DNA of 64,000 nt from Methylobacter sp. GTDB taxonomy: Bacteria; Pseudomonadota; Gammaproteobacteria; Methylococcales; Methylomonadaceae. The first letter of the stretch is position 1. Every line of letters begins with the position of its first letter. The position numbers and the translations under genes are program-made. Under the pieces are notes generated by a model that saw only the letters and a list, made by a program, of their open reading frames with translations, was not told the DNA's origin and searched no databases. Shown piece after piece: positions 9,854 through 20,222 of the stretch. The DNA is taken from contig JAUXXQ010000140.1 of assembly GCA_030684815.1 (NCBI GenBank), positions 57,817-121,816 of the forward strand. Reading direction: 5' to 3'.

Positions 9854-10465
9854 ATGAGCGATATAGATAAGATAAAATCAGTAGTAGAACCGTTGCCAGG
9901 CAATGTTTCCGCCTTTTTGCAAAGAATACCTTCGCATCATGAATTAATGCATGTTAACAGGCTGTTGCTGGCTGTGGTCTGTTGCCTGATGGTTGTCGTT
10001 TTGGGTGCCGGTTTTTTATTGTTTCCAAGCGATAACGTTATCAACCGTTATGAAGCGAGGACTACGACAGAGGTCTATGCGGCCGAGAGGAATCCTGTGT
10101 TGTCGGCAGAAATTAACGCCCTGAAAGGGCAATTAGTCGGTCTGGTCAGTGGTTCGATTGAAAGCAAATTAAATGCGCTGGAGGAAAGCATTCGGATAGG
10201 GTCTATGTCCAGCTCCATCAGTACCATAGAAGACCTGAAAAGCGACATTAAAGCGCTTCGTATTTATTCGGAGCCCGCCAAGAAAGAAAAGACAGTCATT
10301 TCCAATGAGCAGCTGATGCAGGAAATGTCCGAGTTAAAGCATTTGATCTATGTCAGCTTGGCTTCTTGCGGGTTGATGTTGGCGGCTGTGACCGGTATCT
10401 GGATTAAAAACCGCAACCGTTTGCCTTATAAAGAAATCAAGGTGAGTTATTTGGGCAAAGACTAA
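9854..10465 (+). CDS. Hypothetical membrane protein with two TM segments and a central helical region
   Basis: 203 aa; hydrophobic LLLAVVCCLMVVVLGAGFLLF near N-terminus and LIYVSLASCGLMLAAVTGIWI near C-terminus. Confidence 0.7.
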   Translation: MSDIDKIKSVVEPLPGNVSAFLQRIPSHHELMHVNRLLLAVVCCLMVVVLGAGFLLFPSDNVINRYEARTTTEVYAAERNPVLSAEINALKGQLVGLVSGSIESKLNALEESIRIGSMSSSISTIEDLKSDIKALRIYSEPAKKEKTVISNEQLMQEMSELKHLIYVSLASCGLMLAAVTGIWIKNRNRLPYKEIKVSYLGKD

Positions 10466-10483
10466 CCCCGTTTTTTCGCTATA

Positions 10484-10537
10484 AAAAAAGCCGCCGCGCC
10501 GCCCAAGTCATAACTTGGGCGGCGCGGCGGCTTTTTT
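10484..10537. terminator. Bidirectional terminator between convergent genes
   Basis: Perfect 25-bp stem aaaaaagccgccgcgccgcccaagt-cata-acttgggcggcgcggcggctttttt. Confidence 0.93.
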
Positions 10538-10554
10538 ATGTTGGCTGGTGTGGC

Positions 10555-10896
10555 TTAGTTGCCGCCCAGATATTTGTATAAAGCATCAACAGCTTGCTCT
10601 TCGCTATATCCGGCTTTAGTTACCGCTGCATTTTTCATGATCTCATCCATGGCTTTCGGCATGCCGCCTTTGCCTTCTTTCAGGACGGTAGTGAATTTTG
10701 CTTTGTCCAAAGAACCGGCTTTAATTAAAGCTGATAATTGTGGGTTTGACGCGATGTCGTGGCAAGTGCCGCAACCGCGACCAAAAGCGCGCTCATAAAT
10801 CTTTTTGCCGACATCACTGGCTTCGTCGGCAAATACTGAACCGCTTAAAGTGATTAATGCGATACCCGCTAATGTAGTTAATGTTTTTTTCATCAT
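10555..10896 (-). CDS. Secreted mono-haem cytochrome c
   Basis: 113 aa; signal peptide ending SGSVFADE and CGTCH haem motif. Confidence 0.88.
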   Translation of the reverse strand: MMKKTLTTLAGIALITLSGSVFADEASDVGKKIYERAFGRGCGTCHDIASNPQLSALIKAGSLDKAKFTTVLKEGKGGMPKAMDEIMKNAAVTKAGYSEEQAVDALYKYLGGN

Positions 10897-11187
10897 TCTC
10901 TCCTCTTGGTGGTAAAAAAAGAACCATTGCCCTTTAGTTGATGTAAAGGAACAGCAGTCCGCACAAAGTCAAACCTCGAAATCATAGGGAATTTGGCGTC
11001 AAAATTCAATTGTTTTATTGATTTATTTGCCTTGGGACGTATTATCAATTCATTATTGTGAATGATAACTGAACCATTTGCAGGTAACATTTTAGGTTTT
11101 TGGCGGCCATTACCCGCAGAATAGCTCAGGCCAGATAGGGGCATTGAAAGCCTTTTATGCACTTCCCATTTAAAGTGGGACAAGCAT

Positions 11188-11250
11188 GTCGAAGCAGACC
11201 TTCCAGGTTTTAAAAACCTGGAAGGTCTGTCCCGTGTTAAGTTGATCGCC
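11188..11250. repeat. Dispersed palindromic repeat, copy 1
   Basis: 17-bp perfect arms cagaccttccaggtttt/aaaacctggaaggtctg; 63-nt unit, 59/63 identical by hand to 55631-55693. Confidence 0.85.
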
Positions 11251-11341
11251 CTTTCATGCACCACGAAGACCGCAGGGTGGGACATGAAGAATGAAACGTC
11301 GTGCCCTCCTTTTTCCTGTCATTAATGAGAAGTGACTGTTG

Positions 11342-12622
11342 TTATAAGCGCTTGAATACAGAAGCGGCAATCATTAACGTTTTGTCCAAATCTTCATCAG
11401 TGTGTGCTGACGAAACAAAACCGGCTTCGAATGCTGAGGGTGCCAAATAAATGCCCTGTTCCAGCATGGCATGAAAAAAGCGTTTAAACAGGTTTTGATC
11501 GCAGCGCATAACTTGGGCAAAGCGGGTTATGTGTGGTTCGGCGCTGAAAAATAACCCGAACATGCCGCCGACGCTGTTAGTGGTCAGCGGAATACCCGCA
11601 TGACCTGCGCGTTCTTTTAGGCCTGAAGTCAGCTTTTCGGTTTTGGCGGTTAAGATATCGTAAAAGCTGGGCTGGGCTATCAGTTCCAAGGTTTTTAAAC
11701 CGGCGGCCATCGCGACCGGATTGCCCGACAGCGTACCGGCCTGGTACACAGGGCCTAGCGGCGCCAAATGTTCCATAATTTTGCGCGAACCGCCAAATGC
11801 GCCGACCGGCATACCGCCGCCGATGATTTTGCCCAGCGTGGTCAAGTCCGGCTTAACACCATAATGCCCCTGTGCGCCATTTAGGCCTACCCTGAAGCCG
11901 GTCATCACTTCGTCGAAAATCAGCACGCTATGATAGCGGTCGCAAACTTGGCGCAAACACTCCAGAAAACCCGGTTCGGGCGGGATGCAGTTCATGTTGC
12001 CTGCGACCGGCTCGACAATGATGCAGGCGATTTGCTCGCCCATCTCGGCAAATAGCGCGTTAACCGAATCGCTGTCGTTGTAGGTCAGGGTGATAGTGTT
12101 TTCAGCAACAGAGGCCGGTACGCCGGGCGAACTGGGTACGCCAAAAGTCAGCGCGCCGGAACCGGCCTTGACCAATAAGGCGTCGGAATGGCCGTGGTAA
12201 CAGCCTTCGAATTTAACGATTTTGTCGCGGCCGGTGTAGCCTCGGGCTAAACGTATCGCGCTCATGGTCGCTTCGGTGCCGGAGCTGACCATTCTGACCA
12301 TGTCAATCGACGGCATCAGCTCGCAAACCCGTTCGGCCATCAGTGTTTCAATTTCGGTCGGTGCGCCAAAACTCAAGCCTTTGTCCGCCGCCTGCTTGAC
12401 CTCTGTGATGACGTCGGGATGGGCGTGGCCTAAAATCATCGGCCCCCAGGAGCCGACATAATCGATATAACGGTTGCCGGAACTGTCGTAAATATAAGCG
12501 CCTAGCGCATGGTCGATAAAAACCGGGATGCCGCCGACGCTGCTAAAGGAGCGTACCGGCGAGTTGACGCCGCCTGGAATGACGCGTTTGGCATCGGTAA
12601 ATAAGGTGGTTGCTTCAGTCAT
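11342..12622 (-). CDS. hemL: Glutamate-1-semialdehyde 2,1-aminomutase
   Basis: 426 aa; [40 protein letters not shown]. Confidence 0.95.
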   Translation of the reverse strand: MTEATTLFTDAKRVIPGGVNSPVRSFSSVGGIPVFIDHALGAYIYDSSGNRYIDYVGSWGPMILGHAHPDVITEVKQAADKGLSFGAPTEIETLMAERVCELMPSIDMVRMVSSGTEATMSAIRLARGYTGRDKIVKFEGCYHGHSDALLVKAGSGALTFGVPSSPGVPASVAENTITLTYNDSDSVNALFAEMGEQIACIIVEPVAGNMNCIPPEPGFLECLRQVCDRYHSVLIFDEVMTGFRVGLNGAQGHYGVKPDLTTLGKIIGGGMPVGAFGGSRKIMEHLAPLGPVYQAGTLSGNPVAMAAGLKTLELIAQPSFYDILTAKTEKLTSGLKERAGHAGIPLTTNSVGGMFGLFFSAEPHITRFAQVMRCDQNLFKRFFHAMLEQGIYLAPSAFEAGFVSSAHTDEDLDKTLMIAASVFKRL

Positions 12623-12828
12623 GGTTGTTTTTTTATCGCCAAAGGGTGGGGGGATGCCGTAAACCTGCCGGGAGCAGGCGCGGCGTGGGCGTAAAGGATA
12701 GGATAACTTGGCCGCGATTGGAAGTTTATCGTGTGTTTTTGGTGCTGGTTTGGCGAGATAAGGGTGTGCTGCTGCCGCCTGAAAAGAATGGCGATAGCTT
12801 GATAATCAGGCTATTATTCCCAGTTCTT

Positions 12829-12971
12829 GTAACTTCCCATTAATAACAATCAGCATGAAAGCCACAAATGAAACTTTGTGGCCTTCGTGGTGAATAAGAT
12901 ACTTTCAATGACCATTCGGTCTTTAGTTGGTTTGAGATGTTGAATGTTGCCTGCGGGTAATGGGAAGTTAC
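12829..12971. repeat. MITE-like element with perfect terminal inverted repeats
   Basis: gtaacttcccatta (12829-12842) / taatgggaagttac (12958-12971), 14/14. Confidence 0.75.
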
Positions 12972-13019
12972 CCGCCCTTCAATTTAAGTGATAAGCCGAT
13001 AAAGTCAAATAACAGATTT

Positions 13020-16000
13020 ATGTCAACACCATTATCGCCGCCACCCTACCTGAAAGGTAATGTACTGTCCTCTCTAGGTATGATCGTTGCGGTTGTCAGC
13101 CTTTCCGAAGCATTAACCCAGCTGTTGCTGATTGCGGCGGTTCAGTGGGGGTTCGTTTTATCGCCGGTAGCAGGCGCTATTGCCAACATTGCTTTGCTTG
13201 CGGCATTGGCCACACCGCTATTGTGGTTGCTGGCATTGCGGCCATTGGCTTTGCCGCTTGCCCAAGAGCAGACCGCATCTAACAGGGAGCTGCTCGATGC
13301 ATTGGAAAATCATGTTCTGGTCAGCATTGCCGATGTTCAGGGGCGTATCGTTTACGCTAACGAGATGTTTTGCAAGGTGTCCGGTTTTGCGCTGAATGAG
13401 CTTGTCGGACAGGATCACCGTATCGTCAATTCCGGTCATCACGACCGGGATTACATCCGCTCGGTATGGCGTACCATTGCCGGCGGGCAGGTCTGGCGCG
13501 GGGAGTTCTGCAACCGCCGCAAGAATGGTGAGCTGTATTGGGTGGACAGCACCATTGCGCCGGTATTGGATAATGCGGGCAGGCCCAAACACTATATTTC
13601 GATACGCCGCGACACCACGATGCGCAAAGCCAATGAGCTGAAGTTGACTGCGCTTAAACGGGCATTGGATGCCAGCAGTGAGATGATATTGATTACCGAT
13701 GCTGATGGCTTCATTCAATATGCCAACCCGGCACTATGCCAGTTCACCGGCTGGGCTGAACAGGACTTGCTGGGGCAAAAACCTTATTTGCTGGACTGTC
13801 CCAATACCGACCCGCATATTATGGATGACATGCAAGCCCGGCTCCGTCGTGGCGAAGCTTGGTCTGGACGGCTACGCGGTTGTCGGCGTAGTGCCGCTGC
13901 GGCGATGCCTGAAAGCGGCTGTGCGGGACAGGCGGGGTTGGTGGAATACTGGGCCAAAACCAATATCACGCCGATTTTGGCCGCAGATGGCGCGCTGTCG
14001 GGTTATGTGCAAATTCAGCATGATGTCAGCAAGCAAGTCGAGGAAGAGACGGCGTTACAAATTGAGGCTGATGATGCCGCCGCACGCCTGGCAATCTCCG
14101 AAGCGCTGCATCAGCCGTTGTCCTTGCAGCAGCGTTTTGTGCAGGTGCTGGATATTATTTTCGGTCTTAAAAGCTGCGGCCAGCAGCGCAATGGCAGTGT
14201 CTTGTTGCGGACGCAAGACGATGATGGTTTTGAGTTGGTTGCGGCTTCTTGCGGCAGCGATTTCAATTGCCAAGATTGGCTCCTGTTGCCGTTGTATAAA
14301 GGCTTATGCCAACGCGTTGCGGCGTCGAAAGAACTTGTCGTTGTCCCCTCCGATGAACGGGGGGGGCAGGGTTATTACGCCATTCCCATTGCTTCCGGCG
14401 AGGATGTTCTCGGCATGGTGTTGGTTGTCACCGAGCCCCATCCGGTGCAAAGCGAATCCCGTATCGCCATGCTCAAACAGGTGGGGGAAATGATTGCGCT
14501 GGCGTTGTTGCAGCGGCAGGCCAACATTTCGCTGGAGGCGGCGCGTGATGCCGCCTTGCAGGTTGCGCAAAGTAAGACTGAATTTTTGGCCAATATGAGC
14601 CATGAGATCCGTACCCCAATGAACGGCGTTTTGGGTATGCTCGATCTTTTACAGGATACGCAGTTGTCGCGTGAACAATGGGACTTGGTAAATATCGCGG
14701 CAAATTCGGCAGAATCATTGCTCACCATCATCAATGATATTTTGGATTTTTCCAAACTGGAGGCGGGGAAAATAGAGGTCGAACAGATCGCCTTTAACCT
14801 GCCGGATTTGGTGGAAGAAGTGTGCACGTTGTTGTCCAGCCGCGCCCATAATAAAGGCTTGGAATTAAACTGTTTTTTACCGGCAAATCTGCCGCTACGC
14901 TGGCAAGGTGACCCCACGCGCATTAGGCAAGTGCTCACCAACCTGATCGGTAATGCGGTTAAATTTACCGAACGGGGCGAAGTTTCGGTCAAAGTTAGCG
15001 TGCCGGAAACCGGCGGCATCGGTTTGCGTTTTGATGTCACCGACACCGGCATCGGTATTGCCGCCGAAGCGCAGGCGCGATTATTCCAGGCATTTTCCCA
15101 GGCCGACAGTTCCACTTCGCGGCGCTATGGCGGCACCGGGCTTGGTCTGTCCATCAGCAAGGATTTGGTGATGCTGATGAACGGCAGTATCGGTGTTGAC
15201 AGTGCGTTAGGGCAGGGGGCAAAATTTTGGTTTGTCCTGCCGCTGTTGCCGATGGATAGCGAGAGTCCGCCTCCGCAGTTGAATTTTGCCGGTAAGCGTG
15301 CGCTGATTGTCGATGATAACGCCACCAACCGGATGATTTTGGCGCATTATTTGGGCAGCTGGGGCTTTGTTTTGAATCAAGTTGACAACGGCCCTGCGGC
15401 GTTGGCTGAACTTGACGCCGCCGCACTGCGTAATGAACCTTATGACCTGTTGCTGTCGGATATGCAAATGCCGGATATGGACGGTTTCGCCTTGGCACGG
15501 GCCATCCTCGAAAAACCTGCCATTGCCGGCATACCGCGCATTCTTTTATCCTCAGGCAATATCGGCTTGCAACGTGAAAGAAGCGCTTTGGGTTTTAGCC
15601 AGAGCTTATTAAAACCGGTGCGGCAATCGCAGCTTTTCGATGCGGTCATCGATGCCTTGCAGCTCCCAGACCAGAAAATAACCCCTTTGCTCAAAGGCAA
15701 AGAGGGCCTCCCCAATTACGGCGACAAGCGAGTGCTGGTGGTGGAGGATAATAAAGTCAATCAAAAAGTGATATTGTCCCAGTTAGCCAAGTTCCAGCTC
15801 AAACCCGACCTGGCCAATAACGGGCAAGAGGCGTTGGAATGGTTGGCGCGCCAGGCTTACCATTTGGTTTTGATGGATTGCCAAATGCCTGTCATGGACG
15901 GCTACGAAGCCACCCATATTTTGCGCGAACAGGAGATTGCCGAAGCCAAGCCGCGCACGGTGATTGTCGCGCTTACCGCCCATGCCTCCGCAGGTGAGCG

Positions 16001-16520
16001 CGAAAAATGCCTGGCCTTGGGTATGGATGATTATCTGAGCAAACCGATCAATCGCGCCGATTTGGCGGTGGTGTTGATGCAGTGGCTGGGTGTGCCGTCT
16101 ATGCCTGGCAGTGGCCAAGATTATGTCCCCGACATTCCCCATAATCCCGCTTTAGTCAAGGGGGAAGCCAAAGCAAGCGCCTGTTGGGATGAAGAGGCAA
16201 CACTCAAGCGGCTGGACGGCGACGCTGATTTGCTCGATGAAATGGTCGATTTGCTATTGGAAACGGCACCGGTGCAATTGGCGGAATTGGCTGATGCGCT
16301 GTCCCGCTGCGATGTCCTTGCGCTGGCCGATTCGGCGCATGCCATCAAAGGCATGGCCGGTCATTTTTGCGCCGAGAAAACAATTAATTGCGCGGTAAAT
16401 CTGGAGCAAGCTGCGCGTAGCGGCGCTGTTGCTGACTTTCAGCGGATGGGCGAAGAGTTGGCCCAAGCAACTTTGGGGTTGGTCGAGAGTTTACAGCAAA
16501 GGACACAACAAGTCCCATGA
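13020..16520 (+). CDS. Hybrid sensor histidine kinase: 2 TM, PAS-PAS, GAF-like region, HisKA-HATPase, REC-REC, Hpt
   Basis: H-box [42 protein letters not shown] and [24 protein letters not shown]; Hpt [11 protein letters not shown]. Start 13020 preferred because the 12960 start lies inside the IR element. Confidence 0.9.
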   Translation: MSTPLSPPPYLKGNVLSSLGMIVAVVSLSEALTQLLLIAAVQWGFVLSPVAGAIANIALLAALATPLLWLLALRPLALPLAQEQTASNRELLDALENHVLVSIADVQGRIVYANEMFCKVSGFALNELVGQDHRIVNSGHHDRDYIRSVWRTIAGGQVWRGEFCNRRKNGELYWVDSTIAPVLDNAGRPKHYISIRRDTTMRKANELKLTALKRALDASSEMILITDADGFIQYANPALCQFTGWAEQDLLGQKPYLLDCPNTDPHIMDDMQARLRRGEAWSGRLRGCRRSAAAAMPESGCAGQAGLVEYWAKTNITPILAADGALSGYVQIQHDVSKQVEEETALQIEADDAAARLAISEALHQPLSLQQRFVQVLDIIFGLKSCGQQRNGSVLLRTQDDDGFELVAASCGSDFNCQDWLLLPLYKGLCQRVAASKELVVVPSDERGGQGYYAIPIASGEDVLGMVLVVTEPHPVQSESRIAMLKQVGEMIALALLQRQANISLEAARDAALQVAQSKTEFLANMSHEIRTPMNGVLGMLDLLQDTQLSREQWDLVNIAANSAESLLTIINDILDFSKLEAGKIEVEQIAFNLPDLVEEVCTLLSSRAHNKGLELNCFLPANLPLRWQGDPTRIRQVLTNLIGNAVKFTERGEVSVKVSVPETGGIGLRFDVTDTGIGIAAEAQARLFQAFSQADSSTSRRYGGTGLGLSISKDLVMLMNGSIGVDSALGQGAKFWFVLPLLPMDSESPPPQLNFAGKRALIVDDNATNRMILAHYLGSWGFVLNQVDNGPAALAELDAAALRNEPYDLLLSDMQMPDMDGFALARAILEKPAIAGIPRILLSSGNIGLQRERSALGFSQSLLKPVRQSQLFDAVIDALQLPDQKITPLLKGKEGLPNYGDKRVLVVEDNKVNQKVILSQLAKFQLKPDLANNGQEALEWLARQAYHLVLMDCQMPVMDGYEATHILREQEIAEAKPRTVIVALTAHASAGEREKCLALGMDDYLSKPINRADLAVVLMQWLGVPSMPGSGQDYVPDIPHNPALVKGEAKASACWDEEATLKRLDGDADLLDEMVDLLLETAPVQLAELADALSRCDVLALADSAHAIKGMAGHFCAEKTINCAVNLEQAARSGAVADFQRMGEELAQATLGLVESLQQRTQQVP

Positions 16521-18397
16521 CGAGTGAATTCAACCTTAACGAACTAAAAGCGGCCGACCGTCTGCCATCGCCTTCAGGCGTAGCGCTGGCGATCATGCGG
16601 CTGGTGCAAGAAAGTGACGCTACTTTGCAACAGTTAGTCCAGCTGGTTAAGGCAGACCCTGCTTTGAGCGGGCGTATCCTGCGTTTCGCCAATTCGGCCG
16701 CTTTCGGCGCCAGGCGCCCGATTGCCGACGTGCAAACGGCGGTCATGATGATGGGCATGCAGGCCGTGCGCAATTTCGCCTTGAGCCTTTCCCTGATGAA
16801 CAACAGCAATCAGGTGCTTTGTCCAGGTTTTGATTACCCCGCCTACTGGTCGCGTTCTTTGGCGGTGTCGGTGTCAATTGCGGCGATTACTGCGCGGGAA
16901 CTGACTGTGGTGCCGGAAGAGTCGTTTACATTAGGGCTGCTTAGCGACATCGGCAGCCTTGCTTTAGCGACGGCCTGGTCGGACATTTACGGCGAATGTT
17001 TGGGTTCGGCGACGGGGGCATCGCTGCTGGCGTTGGAGCGCGAGCATTTTTCCATCGACCATAATGCCTTGACGCTGCTGTTGTTGGCTGACTGGGGCTT
17101 CCCAGCGGTCTTTCTGGAGGCGCTGAAACAAAGCTTTGGGCTGAAGGTTGAAGGGCTTGACCGGACGGCGCGGTTTGCCAAACAGTTGGCATTTGCCCGG
17201 CTACTTGGCGGCTATTGTCTGGCTGATGACGCCCAGCGGGAGATGCTATTGCCGGGCTTGATAAAAGAGGCCGCTGGCCATGCGCTGGATGAGGCCTCTT
17301 TGCCCGGTTTCATCAATGAGGTTATTGGGCTCTGGCATGATTGGGGGAAGGTGTGCGACATCAAGACGGATGTCCGTCAGCCCTTGCCAGAGGCCGAGGC
17401 ACCGGTGCAACCGCCGGTTTTGTCCGGTTTAGGTTTATTGTTGGTTGACGACGACATCATGCTGCTGGCGCGTTTGTCCAAGCAGCTTACCGCTGCGGGT
17501 TATCAGGTGGCGGCTTGCCGTGACGGCGAGTCTGCGTTAAAGCATATTGTTGAGCACAGGCCGCAATTGGTGATTACCGATTGGCGCATGAAACCGCTGG
17601 ATGGCTTGGCGCTATGCAAAACCTTGCGCGCATCGGTTTTTGGCAAAAATATGTATTTGATCATGCTCACCTCGACAGAGGAGGAGGATGCCCTGGTTGA
17701 GGCCTTTGAGGCCGGTATCGACGATTACGTGACCAAACCGATCAGCCTGCGGGTGCTGCTGGCCAGGATTCGGGCGGGGCAGCGTATCATTATGTTGCAG
17801 CAGGAATTGGAAAAAGAGAGCCGGGATATTCAGCGTTATACCGCTGAATTGGCGGCCGCCAACCGCCGCCTTAAGTCGATGGCGAATACCGATGTGTTGA
17901 CCGGATTGCCAAACCGGCGCTATGCGTTGAATCGTTTGGAGCAGGAATCGGCAACTGCGTTGCGGAATAACCAGGCTTTGAGCGTGTTAATGCTGGATTT
18001 GGATTATTTTAAATCGGTTAATGACACGCTAGGCCATGATGCTGGCGACAAGGTGTTGGTCCATGCCGCTAAAATGATGCGGAATACGGCGCGCAGCAAT
18101 GATATTGTCTGCCGGTTGGGCGGTGAAGAATTTTTGATTATCGCCCCTAACACCGACGGCACCACTGCGCTGTCGCTGGCCGAACGCATTCGCCGCTGCA
18201 TTGAAGAAAACCAGCCGCAAGGTGTGGCCTTGACGCGCCCGATGACGGTCAGTATTGGCGTGGCAGGCTCAGTGGGCGGAAAAGCGGGCTGGGAAGAATT
18301 GGTGAAATGGGCGGACGATGCGCTCTATCGGGTCAAACAAGGCAAGCGCAATGGCGTGGAGCTGGCCGGTGACGTAGAGGTTTGCCACAAGAGATAA
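16517..18397 (+). CDS. HDOD-REC-GGDEF protein, predicted diguanylate cyclase
   Basis: HDOD-like N-terminus LVKADPALSGRILRFANSAAFG; REC LLLVDDD..ITDWRMKPLDG; RLGGEEF with upstream RSND (RxxD I-site spacing); ATGA overlap with kinase gene. Confidence 0.9.
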   Translation: MTSEFNLNELKAADRLPSPSGVALAIMRLVQESDATLQQLVQLVKADPALSGRILRFANSAAFGARRPIADVQTAVMMMGMQAVRNFALSLSLMNNSNQVLCPGFDYPAYWSRSLAVSVSIAAITARELTVVPEESFTLGLLSDIGSLALATAWSDIYGECLGSATGASLLALEREHFSIDHNALTLLLLADWGFPAVFLEALKQSFGLKVEGLDRTARFAKQLAFARLLGGYCLADDAQREMLLPGLIKEAAGHALDEASLPGFINEVIGLWHDWGKVCDIKTDVRQPLPEAEAPVQPPVLSGLGLLLVDDDIMLLARLSKQLTAAGYQVAACRDGESALKHIVEHRPQLVITDWRMKPLDGLALCKTLRASVFGKNMYLIMLTSTEEEDALVEAFEAGIDDYVTKPISLRVLLARIRAGQRIIMLQQELEKESRDIQRYTAELAAANRRLKSMANTDVLTGLPNRRYALNRLEQESATALRNNQALSVLMLDLDYFKSVNDTLGHDAGDKVLVHAAKMMRNTARSNDIVCRLGGEEFLIIAPNTDGTTALSLAERIRRCIEENQPQGVALTRPMTVSIGVAGSVGGKAGWEELVKWADDALYRVKQGKRNGVELAGDVEVCHKR

Positions 18398-18542
18398 GCA
18401 GGTATTGGCCTGATGGCTGCATGTGACAGCGGGACTGGCTAAAGTTAAGCCGTTGCGGATAATCGCACACCTTTTTTGGCTATATTTCTGGCCGGAAATC
18501 ACCTAAGATAAGCCTCATCCTTATTTTAAATAGAGTCACTTT

Positions 18543-18878
18543 ATGCGCCGTTTTATTCTGTTAAGTTTACTGGCATTTCCTGTCTATGCGGTCGATGATC
18601 GGCCGCCTGCGCTTGAAGGTTTGCCGGAGGTGCCCGAGCCGCCTTTACCGGTACAAAACGGCGAAACCATGGAGCCGGACATTACTATTATCCGTAAAGG
18701 CAAGGATACCATTCAGGAGTTCCGCCGTGGCGGCAGGCTTTATATGATAAAAGTTATCCCGTCTATTGGCCCGCCCTATTATTTCATCGACACCGATGGC
18801 GACGGCAAAATGGATGTGCGCCGCAATGACCTCGATAGGGGTTCTAATGTGCAAATGTGGCGCTTGCTGGAATGGTAG
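18543..18878 (+). CDS. DUF2782 family secreted/periplasmic protein
   Basis: 111 aa; signal peptide; DITIIRKGKDTIQEFRRGGRLYMIKVIPSIGPPYYFIDTDGDG. Confidence 0.8.
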   Translation: MRRFILLSLLAFPVYAVDDRPPALEGLPEVPEPPLPVQNGETMEPDITIIRKGKDTIQEFRRGGRLYMIKVIPSIGPPYYFIDTDGDGKMDVRRNDLDRGSNVQMWRLLEW

Positions 18879-18890
18879 CCGTTTAAATTC

Positions 18891-19829
18891 GTGTCGGTTT
18901 TTACCTGCATAAGCCGCCCGCAACTCGACCAGTTCTTTAGTGCTTATAATTTGGGCGCTGTCGTCAGTTTTGAGGGGATAAGCGACGGCATAGACAATAC
19001 CAATTATTGGGTGAGCACGACGCAAGGCCGTTTTGTCTTGACGCTGTTTGAGTCGCTCAGCGCCGATGAATTGCCTGATTTTTTAAACCTGCTGTCGCAC
19101 CTGCACAAAAATAATCTGCCGTGTCCCCGTCCTGAAGCCGACCGACAGGGCTATGCGTTGCGTCATTTGAACGGCAAACCGGCGGCGTTGTTCAATGCAC
19201 TGTCCGGCGCTGCAATCGCCTCGCCAACAACGGCGCAGTGCCGGGAAATCGGTTTGCAACTGGCGCGTTTGCATCGCTGTACCCAGGGCTACGTTTTTCC
19301 GGTTAACAGCAGCAATGGTTTGGTCGGGTACAAAACGCTGCGGAATAAAATCGACGCGCATCTGTCGGCCGAAGACCGCCGGTTGCTTGATGACGAACTG
19401 GCTTTTCAAGCAAACAACAGTCTGGAAAATTTGCCGCAAGGCGTGATTCATGCTGATTTATTCAGGGACAATGTGTTGTTTGACGGGGACAGGCTGAGTG
19501 GTTTGCTGGATTTTTACAGTGCCTGCACCGATGCCTTGCTGTTTGATGTGGCGGTCGCGGTCAACGACTGGTGCTGTGATGAGGGCGTGGTTAATGCCGA
19601 AAAAGTCACCGCATTGTTATCGGCTTATGACAACCTGAGGCCGCTCACACTGCTGGAAAAGCAACAGGCACCGACGCTACTGCGGGCGGCAGCGTTGCGC
19701 TTTTGGTTATCGCGTCTGGAACATCGCCATTTCCCCCGGGCGGGCGAACTGACCCAGCAAAAGGATCCATTGGCTTTTCGGCGTATCCTGCTGCAACACC
19801 GGCAATCGCCAGCTTTGATTTTTTTTTAA
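18891..19829 (+). CDS. thrB: Homoserine kinase (aminoglycoside phosphotransferase-fold type)
   Basis: 312 aa; GISDGIDNTNYWV, GVIHADLFRDNVLF; GTG start. Confidence 0.88.
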   Translation: MSVFTCISRPQLDQFFSAYNLGAVVSFEGISDGIDNTNYWVSTTQGRFVLTLFESLSADELPDFLNLLSHLHKNNLPCPRPEADRQGYALRHLNGKPAALFNALSGAAIASPTTAQCREIGLQLARLHRCTQGYVFPVNSSNGLVGYKTLRNKIDAHLSAEDRRLLDDELAFQANNSLENLPQGVIHADLFRDNVLFDGDRLSGLLDFYSACTDALLFDVAVAVNDWCCDEGVVNAEKVTALLSAYDNLRPLTLLEKQQAPTLLRAAALRFWLSRLEHRHFPRAGELTQQKDPLAFRRILLQHRQSPALIFF

Positions 19830-19844
19830 CCTCAGGAGTACACC

Positions 19845-20207
19845 ATGATTAAAATGCTTCATCTGATTTTCATTTTATTGTCCATTTCCAGTTTTGTTGG
19901 CCGGGTGTATCTGGCAGAAAAAAAGCCTGATATGCTCGAGCAAAAATGGATAAAAATTGGCCCGCATATCATCAACAGTCTGTTATTGATTACCGGTTTT
20001 ACCTTGGTTTTTCAGGGTTCGTGGCTGTCAGGCGAATTCGGCTGGATTGTCGCCAAAATAATCGCGCTGTTAGGTTATATCGGCCTCGGTTTGGTTGCGA
20101 TCAAAAGCCAGGGCGATTTGCGTTGGAAAGCCTTTGCCGGTGCGTTGGCCTGCTTTATTTATATTGCGGTCGTCGCGGTCAGCAAGAATGCTTTTTTGTT
20201 TTTTTAA
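19845..20207 (+). CDS. SirB-like small integral membrane protein
   Basis: 120 aa, four hydrophobic segments, SSFVGRVYL...IGPHIINSLLLITG. Confidence 0.75.
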   Translation: MIKMLHLIFILLSISSFVGRVYLAEKKPDMLEQKWIKIGPHIINSLLLITGFTLVFQGSWLSGEFGWIVAKIIALLGYIGLGLVAIKSQGDLRWKAFAGALACFIYIAVVAVSKNAFLFF

Positions 20208-20222
20208 TGGCTTGAAAAAACG

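Noticed and set aside
10893-11285. 130-aa minus-strand ORF
   Set aside because: Runs across the palindromic repeat and intergenic DNA; no recognisable protein content apart from translated repeat
13699-14493. 264-aa ORF in alternate frame inside the hybrid kinase
   Set aside because: Out-of-frame shadow in GC-rich coding sequence with Cys/Arg/Trp-rich composition
14375-15115. 246-aa antisense ORF over the histidine kinase
   Set aside because: Ser/Cys/Asn-rich antisense artefact, no motif
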